From Flavobacteriaceae bacterium (GTDB taxonomy: Bacteria; Bacteroidota; Bacteroidia; Flavobacteriales; Flavobacteriaceae): DNA of 39,382 nucleotides. A model generated the notes under the pieces. The model had not been told where the DNA came from. It worked only from the letters and a program-made list of their open reading frames with translations, and searched no databases. The stretch covers positions 1-39,382 of the forward strand of contig JABDNM010000072.1 of NCBI GenBank assembly GCA_013043825.1, in the 5' to 3' direction. Positions 23,411 through 33,067 of the stretch are shown piece by piece. Each line of letters opens with the position of its first letter. Positions within the stretch are counted from its first letter, which is position 1. The position numbers were made by a program, and so were the translations under genes.

Positions 23411-26400
23411 ATGAAGAGAATTTTTTCGCGCCTATTCAATACCAGGGCTGCCGGGATCTACTTTATCGTATTCGCCGCTGCCATTGGTATTGCCACCTTC
23501 ATAGAAAATGACTTCGGAACCAGCGCTGCTCAAAAGGTAATTTATAAGGCATGGTGGTTTGAATTATTATTACTGCTATTTGGAGGCTCTATCGTTTACA
23601 ATATCATTCAGTACCGAATGGTTCAGCAGCGAAAATGGTCGCTGCTACTCTTTCATTCGTCCATATTAATTATTATCCTGGGAGCAGCCCTCACCAGGTA
23701 TATCGGTTTTGAAGGCGTCATGCATATTCGCGAAAACGCATCTTCGAACACATTTCTTTCCGCAGATACACACTTATTATTCGAGGTGTCAAAAGATGGC
23801 AATACCTACGAATTCAGCGAACCGGTACTTTTCGCCTCATTGGGAAATAACTCGTTTTCTGAAACCTACCTGGTCGATGGAGAACTCATCGAGATAAAAG
23901 TTACCGACTTCCTGGCAAACCCTGAACAAGTACTGGAATCGAGCGAATCTGGCAAACCCACATTAAAGCTGGTAGTAGCCGGTACCGGAGGAAGAGAAGA
24001 ATACTACCTCGAACAAGGACAAACCCGCAGAATCCGGGATCTCATAATTAATTTTTCGGAAAGATCGATCACAGGTGCCATCAACATCGAATACCTTAAC
24101 GGCTCCCTGAATTTGAATGCAAATAGAGAGTTGGTAAGAACTGTCATGGCCACTCAGCAAATTGATACACTTGCACCTGGTGAGGAAAATCAACCTTTGG
24201 TTTTAAAAGCACTTTATTCAGACGGCATTAATAGTTTTGTTTTTTCTGAATTCAATGCTTCTGCTCAAGTCAAAACGGTTTCGACAGATCCAAAGGTTCG
24301 GGGTGAGAGCATTTCCGCAGTACAACTCGAAATAACGGCAAACGGCCGAACCGAAACCACCTATGTATACGGTAATAAAGGATTGCCGGGTAACCCGGTG
24401 AGTCTTAATTTTGACGGTTTCAAATTGAACGCCGCTTATGGAGCCAAGGAGATGACCGTGCCGTTCTCTATTCAATTGAACGAATTTATCATGGAGCGTT
24501 ATCCTGGCACAAACAGTGCTTCATCCTATGCGAGTGAGGTAACCCTTTTCGATGGTGAAAAGAATGTGCAATTGGATTATCGCATATACATGAATAATAT
24601 CCTGAATTATGGTGGCTATCGATTTTTTCAGTCCTCTTTTGACCGGGATGAACAAGGAACCTATCTTAGCGTGAACAGCGACTTCTGGGGGACAATCATA
24701 TCGTATTTGGGATACGCTCTGCTCACCCTGGGAATGATTTGGACCTTGTTGAGCAAAAATACCCGATTCTATGACGTTAGAAAAAAGATCCAGAAGATCC
24801 GTGCTAAAACCGGGACGTTCTGTTTAGTGCTGGGATTACTCATTGCAGGAAACGTGCAGGCTCAAAACGCAGAGCATGTAAAAAATGCAGTTAGTCTGGA
24901 ACATGCGGACGCGTTCAGCAAAGTAGTTGTGCAAGACTTTAAAGGAAGGATGAAACCTGTGCATACCTTGTCTCGTGAAATTCTTAGAAAAGTTTCCAGA
25001 AAAGAAAGCTGGGACGGACTTTCAGCAGATCAAGTGATTCTCAGCATGTTTGTCAATAAGCGCGACTGGTACGATGTGAAATTAATAAAACTAGGTAAGC
25101 ATCCCGATGTGCAAAAGTTACTGGGTCTTTCATCGGAATATGCCTCCTACAAAGATTTCTTTTCTGAAGATGGGTCGTACAAGTTTCGTGATGAGGTAAG
25201 GCGTATTTACTCTATGGAGCCAAAAGAACGAGGTGTTTATGCGAAAGAGCTTGTAAAAATTGACGAGCGCCTCAATATAGTAAGTATGGTCTTTTCAGGC
25301 AGCCTGTTGAAAGTTATACCTAATCCGGACACTCCAAACCAGACATGGGAAGGGTATAGCGGACATAGCCACGATGATGGACATAACCACAGCGTTGTAG
25401 CGACTAATTTTTTCAATTCGTATGGCTTGGCCTTGAAGGAAGCAACTCAAACCAGGGACTTCAATCATGTAGGGCATCTTCTGGATGAATTAAAGACTTA
25501 TCAGGTTGCCAAAGGAGGCGATATCATGCCCTCCAAAACGAAGATCAGCACAGAGATATCCTTGAACAACTTAAATGTGTTTTCTCGACTTGCCGGATGG
25601 TACATGCTATTGGCTCTGCTATTATTGGTCTTTTTGTTTGTATCCGTATTCAAACCACAATGGAACCTGAAGCTCATCTATAAAATTTTATTCGGCCTGG
25701 TGGTAGCTGGATTCGTGTTTCATACCGTTGGCCTGGGTATGCGATGGTACGTTTCCGGGCGAGCACCCTGGAGTAATGGGTATGAGTCGATGATCTACAT
25801 TGCCTGGACCTCGACCTTAGCCGGTATACTTTTCACCCGAAGATCTTTTGGCGGGTTGGCGGCAACCATGGTATTGGCCGGTACTATATTATTTGTTTCG
25901 ATGTTGAGTTTTCTCGACCCTGAGATCACACCCCTGGTACCCGTCTTAAAATCGTACTGGCTTACTATTCACGTTTCCTTGGAAGCTGGTAGTTATGGCT
26001 TTCTTATGCTGGGAGCCATTATTGGTTTGATCAATCTTATTCTCTTGATATTCATTTCAGAAGCAAATAAGTCACGCGTCAAACGAATTGTTCAGGAAAT
26101 GTCCTACATAAGTGAACTTACACTCATAGGCGGACTATTTATGATAAGCGTTGGCACCTACCTGGGGGGCGTTTGGGCTAATGAATCCTGGGGCCGTTAT
26201 TGGGGTTGGGACGCTAAAGAAACTTGGGCTCTGGTCACCATTCTGGTGTATGCCTTTATACTGCACATGCGATTTATTCCTAAATTAAGAGGGGTTTATG
26301 CATATAACCTGGCGACCATATTTGGGCTGGCTTCGGTCATTATGACCTATTACGGTGTGAACTATTACCTTTCGGGATTACATTCATACGCCACAGGAGA

Positions 26401-26497
26401 TCCGGTTCCCATACCTCAATGGGTATATATAGCCGTAGCCGTTATTATATTGATAAGTATTACAGCTTATTTCAGAAAGAAAAGGGTCTGGAAATAA
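23411..26497 (+). CDS. ccsBA: cytochrome c maturation protein CcsBA (ResB-ResC/CcsA fusion, System II)
   Basis: Fusion protein of 1028 residues that exports heme and attaches it to CxxCH motifs of c-type cytochromes in the periplasm. The ResB/CcsB part comes first: three membrane segments in about 15-95, a large periplasmic domain, and a further segment at about 436-456. A second periplasmic region carries a His-rich patch (GHSHDDGHNHS, about 650-660). The C-terminal CcsA part has many membrane segments and the WWD heme-handling motif WANESWGRYWGWDAKETW at about 922-939. It faces the multiheme cytochrome operon, and the two 3' ends are only 5 bases apart. It is probably what matures those cytochromes. 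Confidence 0.95.
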   Translation: MKRIFSRLFNTRAAGIYFIVFAAAIGIATFIENDFGTSAAQKVIYKAWWFELLLLLFGGSIVYNIIQYRMVQQRKWSLLLFHSSILIIILGAALTRYIGFEGVMHIRENASSNTFLSADTHLLFEVSKDGNTYEFSEPVLFASLGNNSFSETYLVDGELIEIKVTDFLANPEQVLESSESGKPTLKLVVAGTGGREEYYLEQGQTRRIRDLIINFSERSITGAINIEYLNGSLNLNANRELVRTVMATQQIDTLAPGEENQPLVLKALYSDGINSFVFSEFNASAQVKTVSTDPKVRGESISAVQLEITANGRTETTYVYGNKGLPGNPVSLNFDGFKLNAAYGAKEMTVPFSIQLNEFIMERYPGTNSASSYASEVTLFDGEKNVQLDYRIYMNNILNYGGYRFFQSSFDRDEQGTYLSVNSDFWGTIISYLGYALLTLGMIWTLLSKNTRFYDVRKKIQKIRAKTGTFCLVLGLLIAGNVQAQNAEHVKNAVSLEHADAFSKVVVQDFKGRMKPVHTLSREILRKVSRKESWDGLSADQVILSMFVNKRDWYDVKLIKLGKHPDVQKLLGLSSEYASYKDFFSEDGSYKFRDEVRRIYSMEPKERGVYAKELVKIDERLNIVSMVFSGSLLKVIPNPDTPNQTWEGYSGHSHDDGHNHSVVATNFFNSYGLALKEATQTRDFNHVGHLLDELKTYQVAKGGDIMPSKTKISTEISLNNLNVFSRLAGWYMLLALLLLVFLFVSVFKPQWNLKLIYKILFGLVVAGFVFHTVGLGMRWYVSGRAPWSNGYESMIYIAWTSTLAGILFTRRSFGGLAATMVLAGTILFVSMLSFLDPEITPLVPVLKSYWLTIHVSLEAGSYGFLMLGAIIGLINLILLIFISEANKSRVKRIVQEMSYISELTLIGGLFMISVGTYLGGVWANESWGRYWGWDAKETWALVTILVYAFILHMRFIPKLRGVYAYNLATIFGLASVIMTYYGVNYYLSGLHSYATGDPVPIPQWVYIAVAVIILISITAYFRKKRVWK

Positions 26498-26502
26498 CTC
26501 CA

Positions 26503-27303
26503 TCATTCAACCACGATACCATTTTCCAATAATAATGGGTAAGCATAACCAGCTCCGAAGTCTCGATCCAGGCTAACTTCCGCCCGTATTGTAACTATTT
26601 GTCCCTCGGCCACGAAGGTATTTGAAGTGATCACAAGGTCGAAGTCGTTCTTACTTCCATCTTGCAAATGGATCCAGTTGCGATTCATGATATTCGGATT
26701 TACTTTTACACACTTTCCAGTTAGTTGAACCGTCTTTCCCTCGTATTTTTCAGGATTTGCCACCAATTCTGAAATTTTAATAGATCCTTTATGCTGAATG
26801 ATCTCCTCGGTATGCGTGGGGATATCCTTTTTTTGCTCATAGGTATCTTGAACAACTTCCTCCCCTTCGTTTTTTACTCCATCAACTCCATGGTTGTGAG
26901 AAACCAGGTTGGAGACCAGGTAAATAGAATCGAACATCCTGTTATATTCTTTACTCTCAAAGCGCGTTTTTAGCAAACCATCGCGGTAGTAGTATGTTTT
27001 TCCCAGTTCTATAGGCTGTTTCAAACTGGCGATCCAGTATTCTTTCCCTTGTTCCGTTACGCGAATATACACGTACCGTTCTGTGGCCAGCACCTCTTTC
27101 GGGATAACCGTATGTACTCCCTGGGCAAAACTTCCCTGATCCGATCTTTCAAAATCGGGGTTGAGCTGGATATTATCTTCTGAAAAGATTCCGCTAGGAG
27201 TGAAACTGTTTTCTGAAGAAGTAGTAGCGGTAATTTCTTTCGGCTTGTTCTTGCAACTAAGTACAGACGAGCCGATCATCAATAATAAAAATATCTTTTT
27301 CAT
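26503..27303 (-). CDS. lipoprotein with OB-fold domain (NrfJ-like), cytochrome-operon associated
   Basis: Exported lipoprotein of 266 residues, with lipobox SSVLSC near residue 17. The C-terminal half (about 170-266) is a small beta domain: YEGKTVQLTGKCVKVNPNI, then NWIHLQDG, then EGQIVTIRAEVSLDRDFG and AGYAYPLLLENG. That pattern is known to me from small proteins encoded beside multiheme cytochromes (NrfJ-like, OB-fold). The N-terminal half is unassigned. The frame is open to a TTG at 27309, but ATG 27303 gives the clean signal peptide. It is the last gene of the six-gene cytochrome operon, 8 bases after the barrel gene. Its function may be stabilising or handling cytochromes. Confidence 0.8.
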   Translation of the reverse strand: MKKIFLLLMIGSSVLSCKNKPKEITATTSSENSFTPSGIFSEDNIQLNPDFERSDQGSFAQGVHTVIPKEVLATERYVYIRVTEQGKEYWIASLKQPIELGKTYYYRDGLLKTRFESKEYNRMFDSIYLVSNLVSHNHGVDGVKNEGEEVVQDTYEQKKDIPTHTEEIIQHKGSIKISELVANPEKYEGKTVQLTGKCVKVNPNIMNRNWIHLQDGSKNDFDLVITSNTFVAEGQIVTIRAEVSLDRDFGAGYAYPLLLENGIVVE

Positions 27304-27311
27304 GAGCAATT

Positions 27312-28883
27312 TTAAAGAAATCGTTTGATCAAACGCGTATAAAAACGAGTGTTGTTTTCTTCTCCAAAAGTAGAGAGTTCACCGGAAAAAGCCAACTGCC
27401 ATGTTTTTGAAAAAGTATATGAAAATCCTCCCCCGTAATAACTTTGTTGCTGATCTGTAGACCTACTTTCGTACGAAAAATCGGCCAGGCGATAATAGAG
27501 ATCACCACGTAACTTCCGTGGCACCAAGTCTCTGGAATATCTTGCCGAAACTATCTGGCTAGTAAGGTAATTTGATGTGTTGGAATTGTAGGATAGATTC
27601 AGTCTGCCACCTACTGCAGGGAGTTTTGTTACTGTAATGTACCCGTAGATATTGTCCGACTTGTTTTGCTGGTCGCTCTGGAATCGATTGCTGTAGCTGG
27701 CCCCGATCCAAAGAATTTTCGCCGGCCGTACGTTGAGCCTAAGCCGTACGCCTTGTCGCGCCAGATCATCGTTTAGAATTCGCTCGATCTCGGTTTGAAA
27801 GGTTTGGTAATAGATGATCTGCTTTCTAGAATCGTACGAGATCATAAAGTTTGCTGCTTTGCTGAATCGATAACGCGCAGAGAGATACAGGTTGGTAAGG
27901 CGCGAACTTCCACCGGCTTCACTAAATATATCCAGCTCCATCGAACTGAATAAATTCAGGTTTCGGGCGATCGTACTGTTGTGCTGGAAGAAAACATATC
28001 GCCTGTCGGTGGCACCATTGTTCGATTGATCTACAGCTCCCAGGGTTGTCTGACTATAAAATTCTGAGGTCCCGGTCTCGATTCCTACATAACCTCCATA
28101 CTGAAATAAATCGGCGTTAAATCCATAATCCATCAAGTCGGGTCGCAGACCACCAAGGGCACCCACATAGAAATTTCCGAAGTACTTCTCAACTTGCACT
28201 CCGTCGACTGCACCAACAGAAGCCGCTTTTGGGTTTATCTTTCTACCACCTGTGATTGAGAGTGTTGGTGTAGCATCAAACCGAACGTTCAAATTATAAA
28301 TATTAAAGATGTCTGTACGTCCCATATAATCGCTGGGAAATCCAGTTAAAGCTCGGTATGCCAGATCACCTTCAAGCGAGATCTTACCATCACCAATATG
28401 TTTGGCATTCACGGCTGCCCTGGTTTGGATGCGGCTACGACTGTCTCTAAGGTTGGAGGATTGGTTGTAACTGGCAACCGAAATATGTCCTCGTACGTTT
28501 TCCTTGTAGATCGATTCTTTCGAATCATATTGAGGAGTAACGTCAACATTGGTTGCTGGTAATTCTTCATCGGTTTCCGGAGGTGTTTCGATCCTATCGG
28601 TCTCTTTCTTGCTGAAGCTATAAACAACTGTATCGTTTGTTTCCACCTTGCAGTCGTTCACCGGCTTGCCAACTACCGAACTCGAGGATTTTTGTACAAC
28701 TTGTAAACAGTCGCTTCCCTGAAATTGTATCATGGTGCCAATTTCAATCACAGAGGTATCATCGAACCGAACATACACATTCTCTGAAGTAACAAAAGTG
28801 ACAGTACCCGAAATTCGCTCCTCTTGCGCATACACAGAAGAGAAGGTTGATAGGGCAATTAATGTAAAAAAAACGTATTTCAT
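27312..28883 (-). CDS. outer-membrane beta-barrel protein of the multiheme cytochrome operon
   Basis: The 523-residue protein has an N-terminal signal (MKYVFFTLIALSTFSSVYA, residues 1-19). A small periplasmic domain of about 100 residues (GTVTFVTSENVYVRFDD, an SH3-like or OB-like pattern) holds two Cys, which may form a disulfide. A linker rich in Glu, Thr and Pro follows, then about 390 residues of alternating amphipathic strands ending RFL with a C-terminal aromatic, typical of an outer-membrane barrel. The frame reaches 28946, but the signal begins at the ATG at 28883. It starts 4 bases after the 13-heme cytochrome gene. In porin-cytochrome systems such as MtrB, a barrel holds a multiheme cytochrome across the membrane. 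This barrel is smaller and I do not recognise it as MtrB. Confidence 0.8.
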   Translation of the reverse strand: MKYVFFTLIALSTFSSVYAQEERISGTVTFVTSENVYVRFDDTSVIEIGTMIQFQGSDCLQVVQKSSSSVVGKPVNDCKVETNDTVVYSFSKKETDRIETPPETDEELPATNVDVTPQYDSKESIYKENVRGHISVASYNQSSNLRDSRSRIQTRAAVNAKHIGDGKISLEGDLAYRALTGFPSDYMGRTDIFNIYNLNVRFDATPTLSITGGRKINPKAASVGAVDGVQVEKYFGNFYVGALGGLRPDLMDYGFNADLFQYGGYVGIETGTSEFYSQTTLGAVDQSNNGATDRRYVFFQHNSTIARNLNLFSSMELDIFSEAGGSSRLTNLYLSARYRFSKAANFMISYDSRKQIIYYQTFQTEIERILNDDLARQGVRLRLNVRPAKILWIGASYSNRFQSDQQNKSDNIYGYITVTKLPAVGGRLNLSYNSNTSNYLTSQIVSARYSRDLVPRKLRGDLYYRLADFSYESRSTDQQQSYYGGGFSYTFSKTWQLAFSGELSTFGEENNTRFYTRLIKRFL

Positions 28884-28887
28884 GATT

Positions 28888-29898
28888 CTAGCCTTCACCA
28901 TTGGGGTGACAAGCCAAGCAAGCGTTACTTTCATACATATATCCACTTACACCATCATGTTCTTCCGCGGTTTGTCCAGCCGGATGACAATTCAGGCAGG
29001 TAAAAATGGAATAGTTGTTCGGATTCGTATGACAATCGGTACAGTTCGTCCAAACATCATCGTGTCTACCACTATAGATCGGGAAGAACAATTCATCATG
29101 ATCGAAAGTGGCCGGCATCCATCCCGGGTTTGTTGTGTGGCACTGAACACAATCTGTTGAAAAACCAGCTGCCTGATGATTGGGATTACTCGTGGAAGCA
29201 TAGTCGTCCATATGACAGGCAAAACAATCGGTAGGGGTATCGCTGAAGTTTCCTCCAGTATGGCAAGCGCTGCAATCCTGAATATCATGCCCCATGGTTA
29301 ATGGGAAAAAGTCGTGGATAATATTTTCGGCATCCCATCCAAAGCCCAGGGGAGAGTGGCATTCCGTACAGTCTTGTGAAAAGCCAGCAGCCACGTGGTT
29401 TGGATTTTGAGTTGCCAGGTATTCGCTTCGATGGCATTCAATACACTCGTTTCCCATTCTATTAAAAACCAGGCTGCTTTCGGTAGTATGACACTCTACG
29501 CAACTCAAATTACTATGGGCTCCTATCAATGGAAAACCATTTTGTTCGTGCAATTCTGGAATTTCGAACACCAACCAACTATCACTGGTATGACAGCGCA
29601 TACAATCGTTCCCAACACTTTGTTGATGAACATCTACGTGACAGGAGAAACAATCGTTAGGTGCACGATCGAAGATCAGGTTATTGTGGCAGGACTTACA
29701 ATCTGTTTGAAGGTGTGCTCCTTCCAGATCGAAGTTAGTCTCATTATGATCGAACGACATAGTTTCCAGATCCAGTTCCCAACCAGAAGGATTATGACAC
29801 TGGGCACAATCGATTGTGAGCCCAGAACCGTGAGGGGACTGGCTGAATAGGTTGGTACTGAATACAACCAATAACGCTATAAATGACAGTCTTTGCAA
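28888..29898 (-). CDS. multiheme c-type cytochrome, 13 CxxCH motifs
   Basis: Exported cytochrome of 336 residues with a signal peptide (MQRLSFIALLVVFSTNLFS). I count 13 CxxCH heme-attachment motifs, from CAQCH near residue 32 to CLACH near 328. Between them a module recurs (His, several residues, Gly-x-His, then C-x-x-C-H), seen as FDHNETNFDLEGAH and LHEQNGFPLIGAH among others, in about four copies. The likely start is TTG at 29898, overlapping the end of the 23-heme gene by 22 bases; no ATG upstream of the signal is available. The gene is probably translationally coupled to the previous one. It presumably carries electrons in the periplasm or at the cell surface. Confidence 0.88.
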   Translation of the reverse strand: MQRLSFIALLVVFSTNLFSQSPHGSGLTIDCAQCHNPSGWELDLETMSFDHNETNFDLEGAHLQTDCKSCHNNLIFDRAPNDCFSCHVDVHQQSVGNDCMRCHTSDSWLVFEIPELHEQNGFPLIGAHSNLSCVECHTTESSLVFNRMGNECIECHRSEYLATQNPNHVAAGFSQDCTECHSPLGFGWDAENIIHDFFPLTMGHDIQDCSACHTGGNFSDTPTDCFACHMDDYASTSNPNHQAAGFSTDCVQCHTTNPGWMPATFDHDELFFPIYSGRHDDVWTNCTDCHTNPNNYSIFTCLNCHPAGQTAEEHDGVSGYMYESNACLACHPNGEG

Positions 29899-31709
29899 TC
29901 CAGTTTATTTAGTTTATACACAATGGATTTAGTGTTGTTCCTAGTATTTATTTCGTGACACGCTTTACAATCCACATTCCTATGCTGACCTGTCAATGGA
30001 AAACGAGTGTCGTTATGATCGAACTTTTCAGGAAACCAACTGCTCGTAACGTGACATCTGGAACATTCGGTAACTCCTGCTACATTGAATGCTTCACCAT
30101 GAACATTATCATGACAAGAGGCACAATCACTACTCAAGTTACTGAAATTTTGGGATATAATTACTTTATTTTCTGAAATTTCAAAATGACATTCTCTACA
30201 GGATATCGCGCGATGCGCACCGGTTAAAGGCCAGTCTGTTCGATCGTGGTTGAATGTTACCATATCCCAGGATTCACTTCCATGGCAGGACGTACAATCA
30301 TTATTCGGGATAAACTCGGCGGCCAGATAGTCCTCGTGGAAATTTTCATGACAATCTGTACATCGTTCACCTTTATTTGCGAAGGACCATCTTTGGTCAC
30401 GTTCATCCACATGACACGCAAAACAAGGAGTCGCAAGGTGCGCTCCTTCGAGCTTAAAATCTGTTTTTTGATGATCTTCGATCGTAAACAAGGTAAATGA
30501 AAATCCTTTTTCGAGGTTGTGGCACTGAGCACAGTCCGGGCTTACTCCATTTTCAGCGAATTCACCATTGTGATAATCGGTGTGGCAATTCATACAGGCC
30601 GAAAAGTCCAAAGGAGCCGAAAACCGTTCTATGTGGCAAGCCTTGCAGTCCACCGTAGTGTGTTTGCCTTCCAAAGGATAATCGGTCACGTTGTGATCAA
30701 AGAATTCCATGTCCTTCAGCAGAAAGAAACTTTCTTCTGCATGGCACTTTGAACAATCCTGTCCGAACTTATTCTCATGTGGATCTACATGGCACTGTAC
30801 ACAATTATTTTCATCTCCGGAGACCTGGTCCTGGAACAGCCCTGCCAGACCCGTATTGCTGCGATGACATGCAAAGCAATCTATGGATCGATGGCTTCCG
30901 CGTAGTTCGAAGCCGGTGCGATTGTGGTTAAAATTGCGTTTTCCGATGAAAGTTGAAAACGAAGTTTCGGTGTGACATTGGTTACAGGTCCCCGGCAATT
31001 GATTATTATGCGGATCACTATGGCACGCTTTGCAATCTGCAAAGTTCATTCCTGTAAATTGCTGAAACGGTTTTCCATTCTTCTCGGTAGTCAGGTGGCA
31101 GGCTTTACAATCGACCGTCGTATGTGATCCCCGCAGTTTGAAGTTTGTTTCGTCATGGTTAAAATTTACTACCGGAGTAAAACCGTCCATCGTATGGCAT
31201 TGAAGACAGTTGGTGGCCAGGGTTCCCTGGTGAAAATCTTCATGGCATGACAAACACTGCTGGTCTAATCCCAAAAACGTCCCCTGCCGACCGCGTAACT
31301 TGTTGTCGGTAATATTGGATGGTGCATGACATTTTCGGCAATCGACTTGTTGGTGTGCTCCTCGTAAGGTGTACCCGGTGAGTTTGTGATCGAACGATTT
31401 GGTATCGAATCGGATCATTTCAAAATTACGCCCGTGATGCTCGCTGTGACACCGAAAGCAGTCCTGTCCTTTAACACCTGAACTGGAATGAAAGCCCTTG
31501 TTTTGATTAAGTAACGACTGTATTTCGGAATGACAATCCAGGCACTTCATACTGCTCACCTTGGCCCCTAATTCATGGCAAAGCGTACAATTGCCCATTC
31601 CTTCATACTTGCTATGGGCCTTAGTTAAGTCACCTGGGGAGATCTGTGCCATGAGTAGGGAAGACCCAAGTAGGTAAAAGAGAATACAAGATGTAATTCG
31701 GCTACGCAT
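29877..31709 (-). CDS. multiheme c-type cytochrome, 23 CxxCH motifs
   Basis: Exported cytochrome of 610 residues with a signal peptide (MRSRITSCILFYLLGSSLLMA). I count 23 CxxCH motifs, about one per 26 residues. The protein is built of seven copies of a module: F-x-H, a Thr-x-Phe/Tyr/Trp-x-Leu stretch, Gly-x-His, then V-D-C-x-x-C-H (for example FNHDETNFKLRGSHTTVD), followed by two more CxxCH sites. The extra His residues can serve as distal heme ligands. It lies 8 bases after the oxidoreductase gene and overlaps the next cytochrome gene. Cytochrome c7/c3-like folds have similar spacing. The partner and final acceptor are not known. Confidence 0.9.
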   Translation of the reverse strand: MRSRITSCILFYLLGSSLLMAQISPGDLTKAHSKYEGMGNCTLCHELGAKVSSMKCLDCHSEIQSLLNQNKGFHSSSGVKGQDCFRCHSEHHGRNFEMIRFDTKSFDHKLTGYTLRGAHQQVDCRKCHAPSNITDNKLRGRQGTFLGLDQQCLSCHEDFHQGTLATNCLQCHTMDGFTPVVNFNHDETNFKLRGSHTTVDCKACHLTTEKNGKPFQQFTGMNFADCKACHSDPHNNQLPGTCNQCHTETSFSTFIGKRNFNHNRTGFELRGSHRSIDCFACHRSNTGLAGLFQDQVSGDENNCVQCHVDPHENKFGQDCSKCHAEESFFLLKDMEFFDHNVTDYPLEGKHTTVDCKACHIERFSAPLDFSACMNCHTDYHNGEFAENGVSPDCAQCHNLEKGFSFTLFTIEDHQKTDFKLEGAHLATPCFACHVDERDQRWSFANKGERCTDCHENFHEDYLAAEFIPNNDCTSCHGSESWDMVTFNHDRTDWPLTGAHRAISCRECHFEISENKVIISQNFSNLSSDCASCHDNVHGEAFNVAGVTECSRCHVTSSWFPEKFDHNDTRFPLTGQHRNVDCKACHEINTRNNTKSIVYKLNKLDCKDCHL

Positions 31710-31717
31710 AAAAGCAC

Positions 31718-33067
31718 TCAGTGTTTTTTCATGATATATCCAAATCGTTTGGTGATCTGAACCCCTGCCTTTTCCAGGAACGCCGTGGGTAACAGGCCCC
31801 CGGCGAAAATATAAACCAGATCATTGGGCACTTGATGGGCGTCCTCCTCACCTTCTATCTTAAAAATACAACTTTTCTCGTTGATCGAGACAAGACTTGA
31901 ATTAAAAACAATTTCAAGTTTCCCTTCCTCGGCAGCTTTGTGAATATTCTCTCGATTTTTGGGTTTGGAACGCGTGAACGCGTCACTTCGAACCAATATT
32001 TTCACTCGATTCTGATCCATCATAAGCATGGCAGCTTCCATGGCCGAATCCCCACCACCTACGACGATAATATCCTTGCCCTCAATAAGTTCCGGATCCA
32101 GCATCCTGTAGGCTACCTTTTCAGAATCTTCTCCAGGTATACCCAACTTTCTGGGACTTCCACGTCTTCCAATGGCAATAAGGACATTGTTCGCAAAAAG
32201 CTCATTGCCGTCACCAGTCACTACTTTAAATGAACCATCCTCTTGAGGGGTGATGTGCTCCACTTTGGTGTTTTCCCGAATTTCTATGCTATTTTCTGCA
32301 ATGACCTTTTGCCACAACTCCAGTAATTCTTTTTTCGAGGTATCAAATAGTTTCACCTTCCCATGCAGTGGAAGGTCCATGGGGGAGGTCATAACCACTT
32401 TAGATCTTGGAAAAGTAAAGACGGTACCGCCCAGGGAATCCTGTTCAAGGGTGAGACTGGTTAACTTGTGTTTTTTTGCGGCAAGAGTGGCCGATATACC
32501 AGCAGGTCCGGCTCCAATAATGATAACGTCTGTTAGTTTCTTCTCATTGGGTTTATTGCTCTTTACGATGCTATCTATGGCTTGCTGCCCCTGTTCTACG
32601 GAATTCTTTATCAATCCCATTCCACCTAGTTCACCGGCAATGTAAATGCCTTTCATATTGGTTTCGAAATTCTGGTTTACATGTGGGAGGTCTACTCCGC
32701 GACTTTCAGTTCCAATTCTCAGGGTGATTGCCTCCACAGGGCAGGCGTGAAAACAGGCACCGTGCCCTACACAATTGGATGCGTTGATCACCGCTGCCTG
32801 TCCATCGAGCATCCCTAAAATATCTTTTTCCGGGCAGGCTTTTACACAAGCGCCACTTCCTATACATACATTCGTATCAATATAGGGGTGGAGAGACATA
32901 GGTTCGTAAAGACCTTCTTCTTTTGCGATTTCTACTTTCCTGGAAGTTTTTTTAGAATCCTTGCCTTTTTTCCGAAGATAAAAGAGAATAATAAGTGCAC
33001 ACGACATCAAAACGACGCCATAGATAACTAGTTGTTCAAGTAAAAGATCATTCATCAGAAAATCCAT
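31718..33067 (-). CDS. membrane-anchored Fe-S/FAD NAD(P)-dependent oxidoreductase
   Basis: Protein of 449 residues combining three parts. A membrane segment (about 9-31), followed by Lys-rich residues, places the rest in the cytoplasm. A two-cluster ferredoxin domain (about 55-115) comes next; its motifs are CIGSGACVKACP (C68, C74, C78) and CVGHGACFHACP (C99, C105, C109), each lacking the usual second Cys (S71 and H102 instead). A thioredoxin-reductase-like FAD/NAD(P) domain follows, with IIIGAGPAG at about 175 and VVGGGDSAMEAA at about 320, but no redox CxxC. It would take electrons from NAD(P)H to the Fe-S clusters. It overlaps the preceding membrane protein gene by 13 bases. Confidence 0.88.
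   Translation of the reverse strand: MDFLMNDLLLEQLVIYGVVLMSCALIILFYLRKKGKDSKKTSRKVEIAKEEGLYEPMSLHPYIDTNVCIGSGACVKACPEKDILGMLDGQAAVINASNCVGHGACFHACPVEAITLRIGTESRGVDLPHVNQNFETNMKGIYIAGELGGMGLIKNSVEQGQQAIDSIVKSNKPNEKKLTDVIIIGAGPAGISATLAAKKHKLTSLTLEQDSLGGTVFTFPRSKVVMTSPMDLPLHGKVKLFDTSKKELLELWQKVIAENSIEIRENTKVEHITPQEDGSFKVVTGDGNELFANNVLIAIGRRGSPRKLGIPGEDSEKVAYRMLDPELIEGKDIIVVGGGDSAMEAAMLMMDQNRVKILVRSDAFTRSKPKNRENIHKAAEEGKLEIVFNSSLVSINEKSCIFKIEGEEDAHQVPNDLVYIFAGGLLPTAFLEKAGVQITKRFGYIMKKH

Noticed and set aside
29395-29850. 151-codon open frame antisense to the 13-heme cytochrome
   Set aside because: Its Met/Thr-rich, low-complexity translation mirrors the CxxCH repeats and is not a real protein.
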